From Bacteroidetes bacterium HGW-Bacteroidetes-16 (GTDB lineage Bacteria; Bacteroidota; Bacteroidia; Bacteroidales; F082), in the NCBI GenBank assembly GCA_002840975.1, contig PHDN01000009.1, positions 1 to 64,000 of the forward strand: DNA of 64,000 bases, read 5' to 3'. A program made the position numbers and the translations under genes. A model generated the notes under the pieces. The model was not told the origin of the DNA. It made no database searches and worked only from the letters and a program-made list of their open reading frames with translations. Each line of letters begins with the position of its first letter. Positions within the stretch are counted from its first letter, which is position 1. Shown in pieces: positions 27,487-37,200 of this stretch.

Positions 27487-28143
27487 TCAATCCAATTTTA
27501 TTATATTGTTTTTGATGGCGAACTTGACCAGATCAACCGTAGTTTTCAGGTTGATTTTTTTCATGATGTTATTTTTATGCGTTTCTACGGTGCGTACGCT
27601 GATAAAGAGTTTTTCAGCGATGAAGCGGTTCGATTGGCCTTCGGCAAACAATTTTAGCACTTCCATCTCCCGGGTAGAAAGGTCTTTTTGACGTTTTTCT
27701 TTTTCGGTATTGTCAATGTCTTTATCGCTCAAGTAACTTGATAACAAGATATTGGTGATGGTCTTGGCGTAGTATTCAAACCCATTGCGCAAAGTGTAGA
27801 TAGCTTCGAGCATCTCCGATCGGTTGGTGTCGCGTGCCAGATGGCCGTTTGCTCCGGCTTTGATCATTTTGAGGATAAATGGCTCATCGTTGTACATCGA
27901 CATGATCAGCACTTTGATCCTGGGGAAGCGTTGCATGAGTTGTTTTACTTCTTCTGCATCTCTTACATCGGGCTTATACTTTACCAATAGCGATACATGA
28001 ACCGGGTCATCAATATTTTTCCGTTTCATCTCCTCAATAGAGGTGGCGGTAAAAGTTACCTCAATATCATCAGCACCGGCCAACAAGGCTTTGATGGCAT
28101 CACATACCACGGGGTGTTCGTCAACCAGGGCAACTCTAATCAT
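27487..28143 (-). CDS. LuxR-type response regulator lacking the phosphoacceptor Asp
   Basis: The 218-residue protein has a receiver domain (about 1-120) and a LuxR/NarL helix-turn-helix (about 150-215, LSTREMEVLKLFAEGQSNRF, RTVETHKNNIMKKI). The acidic pocket DEH (residues 8-10) is present. The strand that normally reads LLD-x-x-MP is VSLLVKYKP, with Val54 at the phosphorylated position. The usual K of the GYLLKD segment is R (GHLARD). Phosphorylation-independent control is therefore likely, a known but minority class of receivers. The neighbouring divergent gene encodes another protein with receiver-like modules, so the two may act together. Its target genes are unknown. Confidence 0.88.
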   Translation of the reverse strand: MIRVALVDEHPVVCDAIKALLAGADDIEVTFTATSIEEMKRKNIDDPVHVSLLVKYKPDVRDAEEVKQLMQRFPRIKVLIMSMYNDEPFILKMIKAGANGHLARDTNRSEMLEAIYTLRNGFEYYAKTITNILLSSYLSDKDIDNTEKEKRQKDLSTREMEVLKLFAEGQSNRFIAEKLFISVRTVETHKNNIMKKINLKTTVDLVKFAIKNNIIKLD

Positions 28144-28295
28144 GGTTTTCTACATGAGTGATCGGGCGAAAATAGCAAATGTTGGCCTGATGGTTTTCGT
28201 TTTCAGGTAATATAAAACGATTATAAACAAAAAAATTGTGATGTCCGGTTTCATGACATTAATCCATTTCCTCTTTTCTTTATCGCAAAACGAAT

Positions 28296-28303
28296 TACTT
28301 TTG
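28296..28303 (+). promoter_or_regulatory. Bacteroidota -7 promoter box (TACTTTTG)
   Basis: TACTTTTG matches TAnnTTTG 22 bases before the start of the receiver/ATP-grasp gene, in the 181-base divergent region. Confidence 0.5.
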
Positions 28304-28324
28304 TGTGAATTAATTTGATTACGA

Positions 28325-31300
28325 ATGAACAAAGGCCAGAACTTTCGCTACATCAGTCTGCTTGAAATTATCAATAAAGTGGACAGAATCCTGCGGCAGA
28401 AAAAAACTATCGAACAAACCTTTACCGAAATAGTGAGCACAGTGCCTTTTAGCCTTGTGTTGGAAGTACCCATTCGTTTGAGGCTGACATTCAACAATGA
28501 AGAGTTTAGCTCTCCGGCTTTTGAGAATGAGGTGGTTTGTCAACAACATCACTTTGCCACACTCGCCGGTAATGTGGGAACAATTCAGCTTTGCCTTGGA
28601 TCGGTGGAATATAAGGAAAAGGAGCTAAAGCCTATGGAACAAAATTTTTTGCTCGATAGTCTATTACGAAACATCCAACAGTTCCTGAATTCCACAGAGC
28701 GAAACGACCAAAAAGCCTTCAATCAACTGCATAAAAACGCGCCTGAAACCAACGGCAAGGTCACCAGCAGTTTTTTACAACGATTTTTAAATGCAAATAC
28801 CTTTAACAGGGATATATATCATGATTTAATGCCCTACAAAGTGGGCGAAATTTTACTGATTTCAAGTCTGTATGATGCTTATGCCATCGAGCGTGAGGGG
28901 CGTTTTACAGAACACATGCTGGGACAATACGGGCATTTAAATCTCACTTCATTTCCCAGGATTACAGGAGCAACAAGCCTCGACCAGGCATTACACCTGC
29001 TAAAATTTAAGCATTTCGATTTAATCATTTACATGGTAGGGGCTGAAAAAAAAGTTCCACTTACGGTAAGTGAGCAAATCAATAAGGCTTACCCATTTAT
29101 ACCTATTTTTCTGCTGTTGAACAACAGCAGCGATGTGTCCTACTATAGTAAGATTTTGCAAAACATTCCTTATATTGATAAATTGTTTACCTGGAATGGG
29201 GATGCCAATATCTTTTTCGCCATGATCAAGATGTTGGAGGATAAATTGAATGTGGAAAACGACACACAACTGGGTCAGGTAAGGGTTATTTTGCTAGTGG
29301 AGGATTCTCCTGAATATTATTCGCGCTACCTGAGTTTCCTGTACAAGGTATTGATGGAACAAACCAAACGGATTATTGATGACGTTAGTACCGATGAACT
29401 CTATAAGGTACTCAGAATGAGGGCAAGACCCAAGATATTGCTGGCATCTAATTACGAAGAAGCGCTCGAAATAATCGACAATTATCAGGATTACATGCTC
29501 TGTTTGGTTACCGATGTTAAATTCGATCGAAACGGCGTTTTGGATGAGAATGCAGGTATTGCCCTCCTTGAATATACGCGAAAAAAACTTCGTAACTTAC
29601 CTGCCATCTTACAGTCGTCCGACAGTTCCTATGAATCCATTGCCCGGCAGCACAATTCTCTTTTCGTTCATAAACAATCCGACACGCTTTATCAGGACCT
29701 TGAGAATTTTATTACCAATTACCTGGGTTTTGGCGATTTTGAATTCAAAGACATGAATGGCATCACCATTGCCCGCGCTTCCAATATGCGCGAATTTGAA
29801 AAAACCCTGAAAGAAATTTCGGATGAATCGTTGATTTACCATGCCAGCCGTGATCATTTTTCTATGTGGATTATGGCCAGGGGAGAAATCAGGGCAGCCA
29901 GCATTATCAACCTGAAAAAAGTAGCCGATTTCAGGGATGCTCATGAATTACGGCATGATTTACTGCAAATGCTCAAGGAATATCGCAATGAACAATCGTC
30001 CGGCAATGTGATTCCCTATGAACCGGGCATGGAAGTGACCGAGGAAAACGTGTACACGCTGGCAGAAGGCTCGTTGGGCGGGAAAGGTCGTGGATTGGCG
30101 TTTATCGATGCCCTCATCCATAAATACGATTTCAACCGGTTTATTCCAGACATCAGGGTACGCACACCAAAAACTTTCGTGGTTGGAACGCGTGAATTTG
30201 AAATGTTCATTAAGAATAATCAACTTGAAGGGGAGGTTTATACTCAAAAATCGTTTTATTTGCTTAAAAAGCAATTTATAAACGGCGAACTTTCCTCAGC
30301 CTTAATGACAAAACTCGAGAGTTTGCTTTCGAATATAACCAAACCCATTGCAGTGCGTTCTTCCGGTTTATTCGAGGATTCACTCACGCAGCCGTTTGCA
30401 GGTGTTTTTGAAACCTACCTGCTCCCAAACAACCATCCGGATATTAAAGTAAGAACCCAACAAACTGCTGATGCCATTAAACTGGTGTTTGCATCGGTTT
30501 ATAGCACCAATGCCAAAGGCTATGTAAAAGCCATCGACTATAAAATTGAAGATGAAAAAATGGCGGTTGTTATCCAGGAAGTTGTAGGCAATCAGTTCGA
30601 TAACTACTATTACCCTCATATAAGCGGAGTGGCACAATCGTATAATTTTTACCCTTTTGCCCACATGAAGCCGGAAGAGGGGTTCGCCATTATGGCTCTT
30701 GGTCTGGGACGGTATGTGGTTGAAGGTAACAAAGCCTACCGATTTTCACCACACTATCCCGGCACGGAAATCAATTCCACCAAAGATCAATTCCGCAATT
30801 CCCAGATAAACTTCTATGCCGTGGATTTAAACAAGCAAAACCTGAATTTGCTTGAGGGTGAGATGGCCGGTTTAGCAGAGTTGGATATTGAAGTTGCCGA
30901 GCGTCATGGATCACTAAAGCATTGTGTTTCCGTATATCATGCTGAAAACGATTACATGTACCCCGGACTCTCAAAGGCCGGACCACGCATAGTAAATTTC
31001 GCAAATGTCGTGAGATACAACTATATCCCTTTGGCAAAAACCATCGAATTGGTACTTGGGTTAGGAAAGGATGCCATGGGCAATGCAGTTGAAATTGAAT
31101 TTGCAGTTGATCTGGAAAAAGATGACCACAATAGGGCCTCATTTTATATCCTTCAAATAAAACCACTTATTTCCAATACCATGGAATGCCAGATCGATCT
31201 GGAAGAGGAGGATAAAGATTCCATCTTATTATATTCTGAAAAGGGAATGGGAAATGGCATTGTTGATGATGTTACCGATGTTATTTATGTAGATTTAAAC

Positions 31301-31723
31301 AAATTCGACAAGACAAAAACACAGGAAATGGCCCTGGAAATTGAAAGTCTAAATCAATACATGATAGAACAAAAACGAAAATATGTATTGATAGGACCTG
31401 GAAGATGGGGCACCCGTGACCGATGGATCGGTATTCCGGTTAAATGGCACATGATTTCCAATGCCCGCGTGATTGTTGAAACTGCTATGGATGATTTTCC
31501 TCTTGAGGCTTCATCCGGATCTCACTTTTTTCACAATGTAACCAGCATGAGTGTGGGATATTTCACCGTACAACCAGAACTATCAACGAGCTATATTAAC
31601 TACAAAACGCTGGATGATCAACTACTAATCTTCCAGGGTGAATATTTTAAACACATCCGGTTTAAAACACCCATGAAAATAAAAATGGACGGCCGCAAGC
31701 GGATTTATCTGATCAGCGCTTAA
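28325..31723 (+). CDS. Receiver-like / PPDK-N (ATP-grasp) multidomain protein
   Basis: The 1132-residue protein has an N-terminal unassigned region, then a degenerate receiver-like module (about 172-305, lacking a clear Asp). A second receiver follows (about 318-465), with VEDSPEYYSRYLSFLY and Asp397 in LVTDVKFDRNG, which could be phosphorylated. From about 570 it matches the PEP/pyruvate-dikinase ATP-grasp domain: LAEGSLGGKGRGLAF, then AVRSSGLFEDS around 675 and VIQEVV. The C-terminus (GPGRWGTRDRWIGIPV) fits the family. The catalytic His and PEP-utilising domains of PPDK and PEP synthase are absent, so phosphoenolpyruvate formation is not expected. It may be an ATP-dependent phosphotransferase or sensor. 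It is divergent to a phosphoacceptor-less response regulator. Confidence 0.75.
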   Translation: MNKGQNFRYISLLEIINKVDRILRQKKTIEQTFTEIVSTVPFSLVLEVPIRLRLTFNNEEFSSPAFENEVVCQQHHFATLAGNVGTIQLCLGSVEYKEKELKPMEQNFLLDSLLRNIQQFLNSTERNDQKAFNQLHKNAPETNGKVTSSFLQRFLNANTFNRDIYHDLMPYKVGEILLISSLYDAYAIEREGRFTEHMLGQYGHLNLTSFPRITGATSLDQALHLLKFKHFDLIIYMVGAEKKVPLTVSEQINKAYPFIPIFLLLNNSSDVSYYSKILQNIPYIDKLFTWNGDANIFFAMIKMLEDKLNVENDTQLGQVRVILLVEDSPEYYSRYLSFLYKVLMEQTKRIIDDVSTDELYKVLRMRARPKILLASNYEEALEIIDNYQDYMLCLVTDVKFDRNGVLDENAGIALLEYTRKKLRNLPAILQSSDSSYESIARQHNSLFVHKQSDTLYQDLENFITNYLGFGDFEFKDMNGITIARASNMREFEKTLKEISDESLIYHASRDHFSMWIMARGEIRAASIINLKKVADFRDAHELRHDLLQMLKEYRNEQSSGNVIPYEPGMEVTEENVYTLAEGSLGGKGRGLAFIDALIHKYDFNRFIPDIRVRTPKTFVVGTREFEMFIKNNQLEGEVYTQKSFYLLKKQFINGELSSALMTKLESLLSNITKPIAVRSSGLFEDSLTQPFAGVFETYLLPNNHPDIKVRTQQTADAIKLVFASVYSTNAKGYVKAIDYKIEDEKMAVVIQEVVGNQFDNYYYPHISGVAQSYNFYPFAHMKPEEGFAIMALGLGRYVVEGNKAYRFSPHYPGTEINSTKDQFRNSQINFYAVDLNKQNLNLLEGEMAGLAELDIEVAERHGSLKHCVSVYHAENDYMYPGLSKAGPRIVNFANVVRYNYIPLAKTIELVLGLGKDAMGNAVEIEFAVDLEKDDHNRASFYILQIKPLISNTMECQIDLEEEDKDSILLYSEKGMGNGIVDDVTDVIYVDLNKFDKTKTQEMALEIESLNQYMIEQKRKYVLIGPGRWGTRDRWIGIPVKWHMISNARVIVETAMDDFPLEASSGSHFFHNVTSMSVGYFTVQPELSTSYINYKTLDDQLLIFQGEYFKHIRFKTPMKIKMDGRKRIYLISA

Positions 31724-31849
31724 CTTCATCAAACCCCATTAGATAGAGGATCTATCATTATTCAGACTTAGTATAAATTTTGGGAACCTCCATTCAAGTT
31801 GTTCTACATTTAGTAATTTTCGCACTTTAACCAGATTAAGTGCAACCGT

Positions 31850-32371
31850 ATGAGAGTTTCCAGGAAGAAAATCAGTCTGCAAGCAGTTGAAACGCCTGAT
31901 GTCAACATTTCTCTTATCAATCCGATCATCCAAAAGTACCAGGGTAAGAAAGGCAATTTGATACCTGTGCTTCAAGGTGTTCAAAGCCTTTATGGGTACG
32001 TTCCGCGTGAAGCATTTATCAGGCTCAATGAGGAAATGGGACTTAAGCTAAACGAGATGTATGGTGTTGCTACGTTTTATGCCCAGTTCAGGTTGAGCCC
32101 TGTGGGCAAACACATTATTAAGGTATGCCATGGCACAGCTTGTCACGTGCAAAATGCCACAAAAATTACCGAGGCTCTCGTGACAGAGTTGGGTGTTAAA
32201 GACGGGCATACCACCGAAGATGGATTATTTACCCTTGAGTCAGTCGCCTGCCTGGGATGTTGCTCGCTGGCACCGGTCATGATGGTCGACAATGAAACTT
32301 TCGGTAGTTTAAATGGCAAAAAAGCCGCCAGGGTAATCAAAGAGCTTCGCCGGAACCAAACCCAACCGTAG
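31850..32371 (+). CDS. NuoE-like [2Fe-2S] subunit (HndA/HydC family)
   Basis: The 173-residue protein is the thioredoxin-like ferredoxin subunit of NADH-dependent soluble redox complexes. Its [2Fe-2S] cysteines are CHGTAC (C-x4-C) and CLGCC (C-x3-C), and TVCH-type context is preserved as KVCHGTACHV. It begins an operon-like set with NuoF-like (65-base gap), NuoG/GltD-like and dihydroorotate-dehydrogenase-like genes. A Bacteroidota-type -7 box is less clear here (TAATTTTC at about 31814). Electron transfer between NAD(H) and ferredoxin or NADP is the usual job of this subunit class. Confidence 0.88.
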   Translation: MRVSRKKISLQAVETPDVNISLINPIIQKYQGKKGNLIPVLQGVQSLYGYVPREAFIRLNEEMGLKLNEMYGVATFYAQFRLSPVGKHIIKVCHGTACHVQNATKITEALVTELGVKDGHTTEDGLFTLESVACLGCCSLAPVMMVDNETFGSLNGKKAARVIKELRRNQTQP

Positions 32372-32436
32372 CTGCCCTTTGAGGGAGTTTGGCCTTTTTC
32401 AAAATAGAAAAATGTAAATGAGATAAAGAGTTGCAG

Positions 32437-34212
32437 ATGAAAAAACAGATTATTGTCGGGTTGGGAAGTTGTGGCATTGCTGCCGGTGCGGGCAAGGTAT
32501 ATGCCAGGGCCCAATCACTGATCGAAGCAGGAAACACCGATGTCCTTCTTAAACAAACCAGTTGTATTGGAATGTGTTATAAGGAACCGCTTGTGGAAGT
32601 GGTGGACGATCGGGGTCATTACATCTATGGCAGCATCGATGTAAAGAAACTGGAAGAAATTTTCGAAAAACACATAAGAAATGGTGAAGTAATTGAGGAA
32701 TACGTGGTGGAGTCGGATGTGATACAGGGCCACGAATCGCATTACTTTGCCGGACAGGTAAAAATTGCCTTGCGCAACTGTGGCTATATGGATCCCGAAT
32801 CCATCGAAGAAGCCGAACAACGCCAAGCCTATGAGGCTATCCGGAAAATAGCTACTGAGCATGTCAGCTCTGAGGAGGTAATACAAACCGTGCTTGATTC
32901 CGGTCTCAGAGGTCGCGGAGGAGGAGGATTTCCAACCGGGCTAAAATGGCGCTTTGCACACAACAGCCAAAGCGACGAAAAATATATTATCTGTAATGCA
33001 GATGAAGGCGACCCGGGTGCTTTTATGGATCGTTCACTGCTGGAAGGCGATCCACATGCTATCCTCGAGGGAATGATCATCGGTGCCTATGCCATGAATG
33101 CTACCGGCGGTGTGATTTATTGCCGGGCCGAATATCCACTGGCCATTAAGCGCTTGAATATCGCCTTAAAACAAGCCCGCGAAAAAGGTTACCTGGGTAA
33201 AAATATACTGGGCATTGAAGGTTTCGATCTGGACATCATCGTAAAAGAAGGAGCCGGTGCATTTGTTTGCGGTGAAGAAACAGCCCTCATCGCATCGGTT
33301 GAAGGAGAAAGGGGGATGCCCCGAAAACGCCCGCCATTCCCTGCCGAAAGGGGCCTTTGGAACAAACCTACCAACATCAATAACGTAGAAACTTTTGCCA
33401 ACATCCCCTATATTTTGCTTCATGGTGCCGATGCCTACAACAAGTACGGTACCGAAAAAAGTAAAGGCACCAAAGTGTTTGCCCTTACCGGGAAAGTAAA
33501 ACATGGAGGCCTGGTAGAAGTGCCCATGGGAGTTTCTATCCGTGAGATTATCTTCGATCTGGGTGGAGGAATTCAGGAGAACAAAAAATTTAAAGCCGTC
33601 CAACTGGGAGGTCCTTCCGGCGGATGTATTCCAGAATCACTCATCGACATCAAAGTGGATTACGATTCTGTAAATGCCACCGGAGCTATCATGGGCTCGG
33701 GTGGTATGGTAGTGATGGATGAAACAACCTGTATGGTAGACATGGCCCGATTTTTTCTCAATTTCACTCAGGAAGAATCTTGTGGCAAATGTACCTTTTG
33801 CCGCATCGGAACCAAGCGCATGCTTGAAATTCTAACCCGCATCACGCAAGGAAAAGGAAAAGAAGGAGATATCGAATTGTTGCAAGAGCTCTCGCAACAA
33901 ATCAAAGACGGGTCGCTATGCGGATTGGGACAAACTGCTCCTAACCCGGTGCTCACCACCATCAAGTATTTCCGTAATGAATATGAAGCCCACATCAATG
34001 ACAAACGGTGCCCGGCTATCAATTGTAAGGCACTGCTTACTTATGAAGTGATTGCTGAAAATTGTACGGGTTGTACCGTTTGCGCCGTGAAATGCCCATC
34101 AAGCTGTATCGATGGCTCCCGCAAGGAAATTCATTTTATCAATCAGGAATTATGTATCAAGTGTGGTGAATGTTTTGCCGGATGTAATTTCGAAGCCATC
34201 AGGGTTTATTAG
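32437..34212 (+). CDS. NuoF-like NADH/flavin subunit with added ferredoxin domains
   Basis: The ATG at 32437 gives 591 residues. The protein starts with a thioredoxin-like [2Fe-2S] module (about 1-120). The NuoF core follows (FMN and NADH binding: GLRGRGGGGFPTGLKW, NADEGDPGAFMDRSLLEGDP, EGAGAFVCGEETALIASVEG), then an SLBB segment and a [4Fe-4S] motif ESCGKCTFCRIGTKRM. The C-terminus carries two [4Fe-4S] ferredoxin clusters (CTGCTVCAVKCP, CIKCGECFAGC). This layout is that of HydB/HndC proteins in electron-bifurcating hydrogenases and transhydrogenases, where the flavin in this subunit is the bifurcation site. It is followed after 25 bases by the large partner subunit. Confidence 0.9.
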   Translation: MKKQIIVGLGSCGIAAGAGKVYARAQSLIEAGNTDVLLKQTSCIGMCYKEPLVEVVDDRGHYIYGSIDVKKLEEIFEKHIRNGEVIEEYVVESDVIQGHESHYFAGQVKIALRNCGYMDPESIEEAEQRQAYEAIRKIATEHVSSEEVIQTVLDSGLRGRGGGGFPTGLKWRFAHNSQSDEKYIICNADEGDPGAFMDRSLLEGDPHAILEGMIIGAYAMNATGGVIYCRAEYPLAIKRLNIALKQAREKGYLGKNILGIEGFDLDIIVKEGAGAFVCGEETALIASVEGERGMPRKRPPFPAERGLWNKPTNINNVETFANIPYILLHGADAYNKYGTEKSKGTKVFALTGKVKHGGLVEVPMGVSIREIIFDLGGGIQENKKFKAVQLGGPSGGCIPESLIDIKVDYDSVNATGAIMGSGGMVVMDETTCMVDMARFFLNFTQEESCGKCTFCRIGTKRMLEILTRITQGKGKEGDIELLQELSQQIKDGSLCGLGQTAPNPVLTTIKYFRNEYEAHINDKRCPAINCKALLTYEVIAENCTGCTVCAVKCPSSCIDGSRKEIHFINQELCIKCGECFAGCNFEAIRVY

Positions 34213-34237
34213 TCAATGCATTAAACTGAAGTGAACT

Positions 34238-37200
34238 ATGAGTGAAATCATCAACATAAAATTAAACGGGAACGTAGTTTCGGGAACAAAGGGTGAATAT
34301 ATCCTGGAGGTAGCACGACGTAACAACATCAAAATTCCAACACTATGCCATGATCCCCGGCTGGATCCGTTTTCGTCCTGTTTTGTGTGTGTAGTGGAAA
34401 TTGAAGGATTGCGTGGACTGCATCCCAGTTGTTCAACCCGCATCCAGCCAGGTATGAACATCATTACCGACAGTGAAAAAGTACATCAATCGCGCCAGAC
34501 AGCACTCGACCTGATCATGAGCAACCACTATGCCGACTGCCAGGCCCCCTGCATTCAAACATGTCCGGCCAACGTGGATGTACAAGGCTATATATCCCTC
34601 ATCGACAAAGGATTGTATCATGAAGCCGTTGCCCTGATCAAAGAAGTAAATCCGTTGCCCGCCATCTGCGGCCGTGTGTGTGTGCGACCCTGTGAAGCTG
34701 CCTGCCGAAGGAATCTGATGGATGAAGGCGCTCCTGTGGGTATCGATTACATGAAACGCTTTGCCAGCGACTGGGATCTGGATTCCAACAACCATTTCAA
34801 ACCTGAAATTGCACCTTCAACGGGTAAAAAAGTCGCCATTATCGGAGCAGGACCAGGCGGATTGTCTGCAGCCTATTTTCTGCAACAGAAAGGTCATCAG
34901 TGTGATATCTTTGAAGCCGGACCAAAACCCGGTGGGTGGCTGCGTTATGGAATTCCGGAGTACCGGTTGCCAAACGATCTGCTGGACAAAGAAATAGAAA
35001 CCATCACCGAATTGGGAACCAACATTTATTGTGGTAAGAATCTGGGTGTGAATTTATCCTATGCCGACATTGTAAAGGATTATGATGCCACCATCCTCAC
35101 TATTGGTTCGCAAAAAGGCACCTTAATAGGAACGCCCGGTGATGATGCTGAAAATGTGTATTCAGGCATCGATTTTCTGAAAAACATGGAAATAACCGGC
35201 AAGCCTGCCGATTTCACCGGAAAGAAAATTATGGTGGTAGGTGGTGGAAACACTGCCATGGACTGTTGCCGTACTTCCATCCGTTGCGGCAGTACCGATG
35301 TTAAAGTCGTATATCGCCGTACCGAAAAGGAAATGCCTGCCAACCCCATCGAAATCCACGAATCGAAGCTTGAAGGAGTGGAATATTTGTTTCTGAACAA
35401 TCCTGTACAGGTAAACAAAGATGCCGAAGGCAAGCTGAAATCGGTCACCTTGATAAAAATGGAATTGGGTGAACCCGATGCTTCGGGAAGAAGACGTCCT
35501 GTGCCTATGGAAGGTTCTGAATATGAGCTGGAAGTGGATTATATCCTGGCCGCTATCGGGCAAAAAACAGATGTGAATTTTATTGATGACATCAATCGAT
35601 ACGCTCCTGAAGGTCAACTAAAGTTCACCCGTTGGGGAGATATCGAAGCCAATAAAAATACCCTTCAAACCGGAATTCCCAACGTATTTGCCGCAGGTGA
35701 TGGCGTAACTGGACCGGCCACCATTATCGAAGCCATTGCCCAGGCCAAAAAAGCGACTCTCTCCTGTCATCAATTCTTAAGCGGAGAAGGACTGACTCCT
35801 CACAAAAGGCCCTTCCTGAGCAAAAAGGACCATTTTAAGAAGCAAATACCGGCAGATTATGTCGACAGTTATGTTCACCAAACACGGGAAGAAATGCCCA
35901 CCCTCGATCCGGATAACCGCATCAACTTTAAAGAAGTAGAGTTGGGATACGCGGATGAAACAGTGGCCAGGAATGAAGCCCAGCGTTGTCTGGAGTGTGG
36001 TTGCCAGGAGTTTCTACACTGCGATCTGCAAAAATATTCGGATGAATACAATGTGAATCAGGAGAAATTTGCCGGTGATTTTAACGAATACCGCATTGAT
36101 TTTTCACATCCGTATATAGAAATTGACTCCAATAAATGTATTCTTTGTTCGCGTTGTGTCCGCATCTGTAGCGAGCTGGCAGGAGACAATGCTCTTGGTT
36201 TAGTAAACCGGGGGTTTAAAACTTATGTGGCTCCCAGCCTGGGCAGCAAACTCACCGACACCCATTGTCAATCGTGTGGATTGTGCATCGACACTTGTCC
36301 GACAGGTGCTATTTCAGAGAACTTCCTGTTTAAACCGGGCCCCGTGAAAGAGAACGCTTTGGAGGCCATTGATAACTACGGTTCCGAAGGTGTGAGCATG
36401 AACCTGATGTCGTACAAAAACAATTTCGTGATGCGGGTCGAAGGGCGTCCCGGTCTGGTAAACGAAAAAGGAAGTATCGGCCGAAAGGCGAAATTTGGTT
36501 ATCGTTACCTCAATTCTTCTTCCCGGATTAAAACTCCCTTGCTCAAAAAAGGCAATGCGTTTGAACCCATTACCTTCGAAGAAGCTTATGAGCTGATCGG
36601 GAAAAATATTAAAGCGTCCATCCCCGAACAAACAGCTTTGTTTGCTGGGGCACGTCTTACCAACGAAGAAATATACCTGATTCAGAAATGGGCACGAAAG
36701 GGAATCAAAACACCCTATATTGCCAACTTCCATTACATGGGCAGAGGTAGCGGATATACAATCAACTCACAAAAAAATGTTCCGTTTAACCAATTGGAAG
36801 GAGCTTCCAGGATTTACCTCTTTGGTGCTGAACTTGCTGAAGATCACGATTATGTTGGCTTTTTGGTGAACAATGCCCGGGTTAAAAAGGGGGTAAAAGT
36901 GGAATTGATTTCCACCAACCAAAATCCTACCATGTTGCATAAAGTTGATGTTCATTTAACCATCAAAGATTATTATGCTTTCGTAACAGCGGTAAACCTA
37001 TATCTGATAAAAAACGGGTTACAGAACCAGATGTTTATCGATGCCAACACAACTGGCTTTGAGGAGTACGTAAAACCGGTTCATGAATCGGTTTTACGTA
37101 ACATGTGCCTCAAAGCCGGAGTTTCCATGGATGAGCTTGAAACATGGGCCCGTGCTTACAATGATGAGATGAATGCCGTGCTTGTTTTCTCGGAAAAGTA

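Noticed and set aside
28325-31723. Full pyruvate phosphate dikinase
   Set aside because: The PEP-utilising histidine and TIM-barrel domains are absent.
33166-33603. Antisense frame of 145 residues within the NuoF-like gene
   Set aside because: Shadow of a strongly conserved coding sequence.
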